64,000 nt of DNA from Roridomyces roridus (lineage: Eukaryota > Basidiomycota > Agaricomycetes > Agaricales > Mycenaceae), in the NCBI GenBank assembly GCA_029378245.1, contig JARKIF010000004.1:2418001-2482000 (forward strand). The letters are read 5' to 3'. Made by a program: the position numbers and the translations under genes. Numbering within the stretch: the first letter of the stretch is position 1; every line of letters starts with the position of its first letter. The notes below the pieces were generated by a model. The model was given only the letters and a program-made list of their open reading frames with translations. It searched no databases and was not told the DNA's origin. Shown piece by piece: positions 56,305 to 64,000 of this stretch.

Positions 56305-56533
56305 GGCGCCTGGCGCAGTTGGTGGGAGTGAGGAGAAGGCGAGCCGGGGGCGTGACTGATGGCGGACTCAAGTCGGCGGAGATGTCGGGACAGGGAGCCG
56401 AAGATGCCGAGACCCAGGCCCTTGCGTCAGTAGACAATGAAGGCGAATGAATCCGAGTCCGTTGACTTGGGCAGAGAAAGGCTCAAGAAAAGAGCATGGC
56501 ATTTGGGACTGACCCTACGCGAGCAACATCTAT

Positions 56534-57721
56534 TTAGTCGTAGTACTCGTCCGACGACCCGTCGCCGCTCTCGTCATCGGGGGCATCGACCGAGAGTTTC
56601 GCATCCGGAAAGGCTGCTGAATACTCCTCCTCCGATGTCTCCGCATGGATGATCCGGATTTCCGCAATATGGCCATCCGGACGCAAAAGAGAAAGAGCCG
56701 CGATCGGCTCCTCGCCCAGCAAATACTCGGAAACACGGATGCTCTCCAGCGCCGGAAGACTCAGCGCCTTGAAGAAGAACGTGTACAAATTGTCCATGTT
56801 GTCCGAGACGCGACCGTGCCAGAGCATGGTCAATGAGCGCAGGGAAGGCAAACGTATGAGTGGCATGGGTGTAGGAATCGTCGTGGGGTCTGCGTCACCG
56901 ACGATTGTGAGGTTGCAGCGCTCCAGAGCGACGGTGTTGCGAAGAATGACCATTGCCTCGTTGACATACAGTTGCGCGCCTTCGATGGTGGTGATTTGGG
57001 ACCAGGGAAGTGCGATCCAAAGGGGATTGAACCACATGGAAAGCGTGACCTCTTTGAGGTTTGGGGCCTCCATGCAAATCGCTGTCGGAGGTGCGGAAGG
57101 GCGCGGAAAGGGTGGTAGAATCTGGGTGGGGCCCACCTTTAGGCTATGCAGCATGGGCATTGGTCCTATCATTTGCTCGAAGTATACAAACGGGAGACAG
57201 AGCTCTACCTCACGCCAACGGGAAGCGTGAGGTAGAATGGTTTGCACGAATTCGGCGACGGCAGGAGTACCTCCCATTCCATCGGGAAACACGAGCTCGA
57301 GGGACAGCGGGGAAATACCAGATCGCTGGAGCCACTTTTCCAGCACAAGGCATTGGTGGGCGTAGGTGCGTTGATCTTCGAGATCAAGCTTCATTGTGCT
57401 CCACAACTCCGGCGTCGCTAGCGCCACATCATGCCACTGTCGACAGACTTGAAGTAGGAGCGAAGGAGAATCTGGCCCAGCAAGCAACGGACGCTCGGGA
57501 TGCGCGGGTAGGAATTTGGTGAATATATCCGCCGTGATTTCGACCGGTAGCGTTAGAACGGGGTACTTGTAGCTGTTGAGCACTTCGTTCCACTCTTCGC
57601 GTTCAGCGAGGCGCTTGTCGATCGAACGTTGGAGGTCTGCGATTTCGAGATCCAACTGCGCGATACGACTTCGAGCGGCAGTGGTGGTGGATTCGGCACT
57701 GGTGGACATCTGAATCGGCAT
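56534..57721 (-). CDS. F-box-like domain protein, single exon
   Basis: 395 residues from an ATG at 57721 without introns. A short coiled coil (ARSRIAQLDLEIADLQRSID) precedes the F-box-like segment YPVLTLPVEITADIFTKFLP, then LLLQVCRQWHDVALATPELW and STMKLDLED. This is the classic order of the agaric F-box-like family. The C-terminal part is a diverged leucine-rich repeat (MLHSLKVGPTQILPPF, APNLKEVTLSMWFNPLW, LPSLRSLTMLWHGRV, LPALESIRVSEYLLGE). It ends in an acidic tail DDESGDGSSDEYYD. Likely the substrate receptor of an SCF ubiquitin ligase; target unknown. Confidence 0.88.
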   Translation of the reverse strand: MPIQMSTSAESTTTAARSRIAQLDLEIADLQRSIDKRLAEREEWNEVLNSYKYPVLTLPVEITADIFTKFLPAHPERPLLAGPDSPSLLLQVCRQWHDVALATPELWSTMKLDLEDQRTYAHQCLVLEKWLQRSGISPLSLELVFPDGMGGTPAVAEFVQTILPHASRWREVELCLPFVYFEQMIGPMPMLHSLKVGPTQILPPFPRPSAPPTAICMEAPNLKEVTLSMWFNPLWIALPWSQITTIEGAQLYVNEAMVILRNTVALERCNLTIVGDADPTTIPTPMPLIRLPSLRSLTMLWHGRVSDNMDNLYTFFFKALSLPALESIRVSEYLLGEEPIAALSLLRPDGHIAEIRIIHAETSEEEYSAAFPDAKLSVDAPDDESGDGSSDEYYD

Positions 57722-58965
57722 TAGACTTTGCCGGATTATCTAAAAAGATGAGATGTACCGCGATATGAAAGTGATGATGGTGGTACGGGAAAGAGAGGTA
57801 ACGATGTTTGTCAAGGTTTAGGTCGGCTTCGGGTCGGTTCGGATCGATTAATGATCCCATATTCCTAAAGGCTAAATTAAAGCTGCACACTGCATTCGAC
57901 ACAGATAATACATCCGATTCCCCTTGTCAAGTTTCAATGTTTGTGTAGAAAAAGCGTCCCAGAACCAGATGGTCGTGCAATATTCCCGGCGCGAATGGTT
58001 CGCTCTGGGTTGAGATCGCGGTTCAATATTTTGGGTAGCTTGCCGCCGATTGGTTTGACGACTGGAAGAATCCGCGAAGAGTTGGAAACCAAACCGTCCG
58101 GAGACCGCAAAAATTGGCTGCCATTCCGATACGATAAGGCCGCTCCCGGAGTCGAACCGGGGTTGGTACGCTAAGCTTTGCAGGAAGAAAAGAGAGGCGG
58201 TATTCGATAACGATGGCGGCAAGAGCATACTTAGTACCCAGATTGAGCTCCGAGTGGGAATCCTGACAGTCACAGATGGCAGTGGCATGATGATTCGAAT
58301 GTCCCGGACCCTTCCTCGTTCGAATCGAGCCTCCGGCCTGCGCCAGCATGTCGAAATTTTTTGACTTCACAAACACTCGTATAACTCCGCAACGTTGAAT
58401 TCGTAAGTACATGGATGAAAAGGACGTCCCACTCCTGGAAAGTACCGTTGAGCAATTGAATAGGAATCTCACGCGCGCAGACACGAACGCGAAAAATTTG
58501 GAGCTGGATGTGGACAGGGCGTTATGGACTGTTCCGAGTGAATTCCGTAGGTTGCGATGCCGATAACGGGATGCAAAGAAGCAAACAATTCAAGTGGGTG
58601 GCGGCAAGAGGTGAGTCTAAGCATGTACCGCTCTTCAAAAAAATCAATGGCAAGATGTATGGATTGATTTCAGACTTTGCAGTTTCGTGGTGATTCATTT
58701 GGAACATCAGGGCTGGCGCCAATGGGAGAGGCGAGAGGCGAGAGCTTGAGGCTGGACAGGACCGAGGATCGTGGTCGAAAGAAACAGTGATATGCGTGCC
58801 GGCATGCGAAAGCGCTGCATAAACCAGGGCTTGTCAGGATTTCACGTCAGCTTCTGACATGAGAATGGTTCAATGGGAAAAGGGATCGCACCTCTACCGA
58901 CACCATCAGCGGGCATCCAAAGTTGTAATGTGCATTGCGGGGAGTCAAGGGCCGAGGATAATTGG
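57722..58965. other. intergenic with a tRNA-like T-arm
   Basis: About 1.2 kb without a recognised gene. The minus strand near 58133-58160 has CCCGGTTCGACTCCGGG followed by AGCGGC, which could pair with GCCGCC near 58215, but the anticodon arm does not pair. A tRNA gene cannot be supported. Confidence 0.4.
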
Positions 58966-59004
58966 TCACTCAGTCCAAAATCCGTCGAATATTTCGCGCG
59001 CAAG

Positions 59005-59463
59005 CAGTGATGGCCCGAGAGAAATAGGGCCCTATTTGGCCCTATGTGATAGGGCCCTATTTGGCCCTATGTGATAGGGCCCTATTTGGCCCTATGTGAT
59101 AGGGCCCTATTTGGCCCTATGTGATAGGGCCCTATTTGGCCCTATCGTAGGGCCCTATCAAGTCCGAGGTTGAGCAGTAGGCCCTACCTAGGCCCTATTG
59201 ATCCCATCAAAGTCGGATCAAACCCTGCCGAGGGCAGGTCTCCTGCTGTGGTTTGATGTTGGGTAGCACAGAAGTGGTTTGCACGTTCAAGGACCCATAG
59301 ACTGCACAGGAGAGCTGAAAATTGAATAGCTCCTGGTCACCCAAGAGCATCGAAAGCCTAAAGGCACCAAACATTTGTGTTCGGATCATTTCCTTTTTGG
59401 GAAATAGGGCCCTATGCCGGGGGCCCTATAATAGGGTCGTAGGGCCTAATAGGGCCATCACTG
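59005..59463. mobile_element. hAT-like MITE 1, 459 bp
   Basis: Terminal inverted repeats are CAGTGATGGCCC on the left and GGGCCATCACTG on the right, flanked by identical CGCGCAAG at 58997-59004 and 59464-59471. An 8-bp duplication and CAG...CTG ends are hallmarks of hAT elements. There is no transposase. The interior is built largely of GGGCCCTA palindromes. Confidence 0.88.
59024..59145 (+). repeat. palindromic 25-bp minisatellite inside MITE 1
   Basis: Five tandem copies of a 25-bp unit, ATAGGGCCCTATTTGG followed by CCCTATGTG, the last slightly short. Each unit contains the perfect palindrome ATAGGGCCCTAT. Related, scattered GGGCCCTA blocks recur at 59149-59205 and 59402-59455 in the same element. 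Confidence 0.95.
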
Positions 59464-59627
59464 CGCGCAAGACAGAAGAGAAACAGAAAAAGAATGGCTT
59501 GGCTCACACGGACGTCTTGCAACGAGGCCTGCAGGGACACAAAGGATCGGGCGATTTCATATGGATCTCGATTGTCCTGAGACGAACCGGTATATCGGGA
59601 AAACCACTGAGAATCAGCACAGACCGC

Positions 59628-60153
59628 TAGGCCTGTGCTATAAATTATTAGCACGTGCTATCTAGCTGCTAGAAATTATTGACCGCCGAGACCAATAACT
59701 AGCAGGTGTTAATAACACTTTCTAGCACAGATTGTTTGTCAATGTTTGTTCGCTATTAAAACAGCTAGTGGGGTCCATAAATCCATGCTGGAACTCTCTC
59801 CCAACATTCCTGTCAAATCCCTGTTGCATTTGAGCCCTGATACCTGTTTACCGCAAGTGTTCGGGCAAGAAAAGCCCCGCTTGATTGCTGACTCAGTGAT
59901 GGAATCACCTCCGGGTCACAAGTTTGTCATGCCGGGCAAAGATTGATTGGACCACCAATGTCTGAAAATCATGGTGTACCGCTGCAGGGAATGCATGAGA
60001 GAGGTCCAGCAGCGGTTCCCGTGCTTTTCTGGCTTCATAGCACATTAATAGCATGGTAATCTCGAGGGCTCTCCCGATAGCAGCTATAAAGCATGTTATT
60101 AACGTGCTAGAAATAGCAATGCTAATAACATCCGAGTTTACAGCACAGGCCTA
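59628..60153. mobile_element. hAT-like MITE 2, 526 bp
   Basis: The left end TAGGCCTGTGCTATAAA pairs with the right end TTTACAGCACAGGCCTA (16 of 17 positions). Identical 8-bp CAGACCGC copies flank it at 59620-59627 and 60154-60161. The interior is AT-rich with many TTATTAGCA and GTGCTA(G) sub-repeats in both orientations and no transposase. Unrelated in sequence to MITE 1. Confidence 0.87.
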
Positions 60154-60602
60154 CAGACCGCATTCCAGAAAGGAAGAATGAAGGATGCCGGCGTCCCGGT
60201 CTTCGGATCTAGGTGAGCAGGAAAGATAGCTATAGCGCTTGAGATCCACGGCTCGCGCGCATAGTCAGAAGTGGAAGGTTGAATCCGGCACTCGGGAACC
60301 TCCAACCACCCAAAACCTTGAGCAACTGTTCGCGGGAGAAGCTTCATGCCGTGCCCCTCCTTTTTAGAGCTTGGAATCACGAATACTGGGCAAAAGCCAC
60401 GTTTATCTGGTGTGCTAATCAGACACCCGCCTGCTTGGAGATATTCGGATGCCACCGAAAGTAAGGCGTTTGTTTCGTTACGGTTACCCACGCGCAGAAG
60501 CCGTGCCAAACATAGTCCGGCTTGTGTGTGCGGGTCGAGTAACTGAGTTTGGATTGAGCGATATCGACGGTTTCCAGCCAGTTTGAATTCCATGTATTTC
60601 AT

Positions 60603-63479
60603 TCCATCAGCATGGTGTCCCAGGCAACTTGAAGGAGCGGGAAGTCAGGGAGGCGAGAGCGGCCCACGCACACAGAACAGAAGTGGAAGGTTGGACCCGC
60701 CCAATGGGAACCGTCCAAAATGAACAGAGTGCCATGTCCATCATGGAGGTCGAGTTATCAGATCATCGGGAGGGAGATAGTGACTGAGGCTGAACCGGTG
60801 GCGTCAATGACGGTTATGCCGGGGAAGGGTCTCTTAAGAACCAGCAGGGCAGCCGGGCCACTGAAAAGATGCCTCGCCGCCACTGGACTCGAGACAAGAC
60901 TAGCAGGGTCGCTGAAAGGCATCCGGATCACGGCACTGGTAGAAGCAAAGTCAATGCGCATCACTGCAATCAGCGGGAACAAAGGAACATCAATGATCAA
61001 GACTCCTTTGTCACGACCGCACTCCCGCCTGAGTCTCCGTAGCGCCAGAGAACGACGGATGGGTTCCAGGTGCGTCTTGAAGTTTCTGACCCCATAATTG
61101 AGCTTACATGCACTCAGACTTGTGTCGGCCGATTCGGGTGGCATCATGTCCTGAGACCTCGGCAGGACTTGGTTTGCGCTTGGGAGGACCACGAGGGGCT
61201 TTTTTCCTCGCGATCGCCCAGACAGCGCTTAAGCAGTGTAGCGCATCAAATGTGGATGCAAGCGCAAGACGTGTTCGACGCCCTGAATGGCTGACGATGA
61301 GCTGATAAGTGGAGGCACGAAAAAGTGGGCTGCCTCGAGTCCCATATTGTGGTAGACGATTACAGGTACGTACGCAGCAACTTCATCTCTTGTGCTGCTT
61401 CGCTCATCCGGCCTAGGCTCATTGTCAGTATCAGACTTGTCTCAGACAGGTTTTCCTCACCAGAGAGCCATCCTAGAAGTTTGTCCTCCGTTCTCCTCTC
61501 GCGGGGACAAGACAAGCTGCTAGATGACATTACTGTCGGGGTCACATACGCAGTCGTATCAACGGTGCTCACCAGCTTGAGCTGCTTGACATCCCCAGCC
61601 AGAAAAGCCTCCCACTGCTCGCGTTTTTGCTTCTCGTATGCTCTCCTCCACGCTGTTACTTTCGGCATATTGTTATGGTGAAAAAAATGAGCCGATGATG
61701 GAAACTCACGGTGGAGAACACTCAATCGAACAGGAAAAGAACAAAGAAGACCGTTGCGTGTTTGTCGAATCGTAGCGTACGCGTACAAGATGAGAGTAAA
61801 GAGCAAAAAGAGGTGATCATCAAAGCACAACAACCGCAACAGTAGTGTGATGTAAGCCGACAGGTTTACACCCTCCCCCTCCCTGGAAAATCCAGCCGTC
61901 AGTCCGCGCAATCCAAATGTAAAGTAGTATCGTTGATACGCAGCGTCACGCGCACTAGTGTATAGTAGATAGCTCGAGTAGGTAATGTCCTAGAAGTAGA
62001 CCGCGAAGCGATACAACTCCACAACACACTAACCACACTAACACACACAACACACACACAATTCCTTGACTAGCACGCTGACACCTAACGGTTGAGTTCG
62101 GGGTCGTCTGAAGTATACAGATAAGACTGATACTCCGCGGTTTGGTTCTCGGAAGCTTGTAGGTTGACTCTCGAGGTTTCACACCAAGTTCAATGTCTTT
62201 GAACTAAGAGGAATCTCTTGACTGGTTTGTAGACTGCTCACAACGAACACGAGGTTACGATGTTAAAAGGTTTTATATTTTATTGACCGAAACACACAAT
62301 ATCCAAACACCAATACAACTTCGATACAACACGAAGAGGAACTATAGCACAGAGGGCAACCCACTACCCCTTAAGTATGTTACTATAGCTGACCCAAGTT
62401 GAACCAGAGCTCGGGTGCCTTTGATATTGCGTCTAAGCTAAGAGAAATGATACAACAAATCTCTGCGGAAGTCACAAGACTGCACTATAACCACAGATCA
62501 AGCTTCGACCCAATGTCTAGGCAAGAAGGCGTACAATGCAATGCTGCAAGGGCGGGATCTACAGGCCTTATATACTACTCCCTACTGGTCTGATGATATA
62601 ACTACTATTACGCGCCTGCCATCCCTATTTCCGTACTTTCCCTATAATCCTAGGTGTCCTGTCACCTATATTACATCCCCTCGACCCGCTTCGCGTGGTA
62701 CTGCTGCTTATGTCGCTGCTTGGCCCGTCTGATCGGTGGTCATGCCGCCTTGGCATTCGAGCCGATTGGCCTGGTAATTTGATTCCGTCGTTTCATTACA
62801 CTCTCTTGCTGAGCCAGCTCCCATTATGACTACAGCCCCCGACCCAGGTCCATAAATAACCTCGGTCCGCCATCTTCGTCATCCAGAGCTTACTCCTGGC
62901 ATATTCTGTCAGACGTGATCATCGCTCTGATCGTCTGCCGCGACTCCGCCGTTTCCCATGATCATGATCGTACTCGGATCAGTTCTCGATCATACTAGTG
63001 TGCCTGCGCGAGTTCAACTCGCCCACTTGTCATCTCTTTTCTGGGTGTCTCTTTAATACCGGAACGAATGGTAGTATTTCCTCCAACTCGCCTACACGAG
63101 CCACTCTGTTTGTATACATATAGATAGACTTATACCGGTCCGCGAGGTACTCCGCGAACCTTGTCATAATAGTACTGCGCGTCCGCGCAACCTTCGTCTT
63201 TGCTCTGTAGCTAGTCTAGCTCATTTCTGAATACACCTGGGCTTGGTATATCTCCTTAGGTATGGTATCTCCACAAGTAGTAGTCCCCGCGAACCGCCTA
63301 TTGGAGTCACTACAACCGACCACTTGAATGAATAGCCAAGCGTAGTGTACTGACGACTTGTACTTGTTTCATTAATACACGAATAGTGACACGGAGCTCA
63401 GTCCTATCCCTTATTGTATATCACCTGACAGAGGCATTGGTGTGCGCACCAAAACAGCTGAATAGCCAGATTTCACGCG
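60603..63479. other. intergenic, possible retrotransposon debris
   Basis: About 2.9 kb. An open minus-strand frame at 60758-61192 may belong to the interrupted gene. CA-rich microsatellite sequence lies at 62026-62062. The AT-rich stretch near 62255-62400 resembles LTR-like DNA I have seen in agarics, but no paired LTR was found. A 16-bp ATACGCAGTCGTATCA occurs both near 61548 and near 63486. Confidence 0.4.
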
Positions 63480-64000
63480 TGCGAAATACGCAGTCGTATC
63501 ACCGTGAGGCTGTCGATCATGCCAGCCTCGAGATGGTGGCGTATGCGCATGTCATCGACCCCGAGGTCGGGCAGTTTGGAAGCGACGGGGTCGTCGGTGA
63601 GGAGCGCAGCCATAGTGCAGACGTCGGTCTGGTACGCATCAAAGGTTTCGGTGTTCGTCATGCGGCGCGAAAAGACCTTGCGGCGGTGGACATCGACCCA
63701 ATCCGCGTCAAGAAACTTCTTCTTGACAAGCGTCATGAAATCGGGGAATGTCATTTTCGTGAGCTTTTTGTAGGTGGCATCGGGACGGGTCCAAGCGGTA
63801 ATACGGGGGGTCCTGGAAACAGTTGATGATACGCGCGACCTGGTCGGCCTCGGGGATGGGAACGGAGTGGGCGTTGAAGAAACCGGGGCAGAAACTGGCG
63901 AAGTCGGCGCAAGCATCCGGTGTGACCTTACCACGACCGAAGATGGGAGCCTTGTTTGGTACGTTGACGACAATGGCAGTTCCATCCTCGGCGGGGGGGA
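63480..64000 (-). mobile_element. Ty3/Gypsy-type Gag fragment, frameshifted, at the right edge
   Basis: On the minus strand the sequence entering from the right edge reads APIFGRGKVTPDACADF, then FCPGFFNAHSVPIPEADQ and ARIINCFQDP. The frame then shifts at a run of six C on that strand (63804-63809) and continues as DATYKKLTKMTFPDFMTLVK, DWVDVHRRKVFSRRM, DDPVASKLPD and MRIRHHLEAGMIDSLTV. This is the Gag core of basidiomycete Gypsy elements. The downstream Pol part is absent from the window, so it is a truncated, inactive copy. Confidence 0.75.

Larger units (their letters stand above)
58966..60602 (-). pseudogene. unknown exon interrupted by two MITEs
   Basis: From the ATG at 60602 an open frame of 149 codons runs into a MITE at 60153. 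On the far side the frame resumes at 59619 in phase. It continues to a second MITE at 59463 and resumes again at 58996, ending at TGA (58966-58968). Removing each element with one copy of its 8-bp duplication leaves 636 nt, exactly 212 codons, with no stop inside. I do not recognise the protein: it has few Cys, a hydrophobic run ILFLFLFCLA late in the sequence and no signal peptide. Perfect continuity across both sites argues that these insertions broke a real coding exon. Upstream open sequence at 60758-61192 could be an earlier exon of the same gene. Confidence 0.6.

Noticed and set aside
58133..58220. Possible tRNA with GCA anticodon on the minus strand
   Set aside because: The T-arm is perfect and the acceptor partly pairs, but the anticodon stem does not form, so a gene call is not supported.
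59024..59145. CRISPR-like array
   Set aside because: The 25-bp units are directly adjacent without unique spacers, are palindromic and sit in a eukaryotic MITE; it is a minisatellite.
61360..61911. Minus-strand open frame of 183 codons
   Set aside because: A hydrophobic start is present but no family, splice sites or promoter could be recognised; too weak to call a gene.
63386..63826. Plus-strand open frame of 146 codons at the right edge
   Set aside because: It is antisense to the Gypsy Gag fragment, whose family sequence is clear on the minus strand.

Overview
The window is nuclear DNA of a mushroom-forming basidiomycete (Agaricomycetes). The genes carry many short (about 50 nt) GT-AG introns, some with exons of only 12-18 nt, and several have TATA boxes on the 5' side. 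The gene content is typical of a wood- or litter-decaying agaric: a class II heme peroxidase, a GMC alcohol oxidase, an A1 aspartic protease, an AA10-like copper monooxygenase, and many F-box and ARM-repeat family genes. The ARM-repeat and kinase-like families seen here are, from memory, strongly expanded in Mycena-like agarics. That placement is inference.

Left part (1-19 kb): a GMC oxidase runs off the left edge. It is followed by an unknown Ser/Pro-rich-tailed protein, a class II peroxidase whose manganese site is largely missing, an unknown probably nuclear protein, a zinc-finger protein whose introns resemble each other, and two SnoaL-like genes (one frameshifted) flanking a frameshifted F-box gene.

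The most interesting region is 19.4-23.5 kb. A secreted precursor carries six nearly identical 27-residue repeats ended by Lys-Arg Kex2 sites. It is divergently paired with two complete UstYa/DUF3328-family genes, each with both HxxHC motifs. This is the layout of a dikaritin-type fungal RiPP locus. The repeats contain no Tyr or Phe, only Trp and Cys, so a product would differ from the known Tyr/Phe-based ones. Next come an aspartic protease with a 251-bp MITE inserted exactly at an exon-intron junction, and an AA10-like LPMO.

Middle (28-43 kb): a kinase-like family pseudogene, an intact F-box gene, a single-pass membrane protein, a broken F-box copy, a class I methyltransferase, a Pcl-type cyclin, a Copia-like Gag fragment and an intact ARM-repeat gene.

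Right part (43-64 kb): a decayed ARM-repeat copy, a second 333-residue cyclin, a MYND protein with an in-frame TAG, an F-box gene, an unknown exon interrupted by two different MITEs with 8-bp target duplications (hAT-like), and a frameshifted Ty3/Gypsy-type Gag fragment at the right edge.

Exon coordinates were deduced by hand from splice signals, frame continuity and recalled family sequence. The totals were checked for divisibility by three. No database search was possible.
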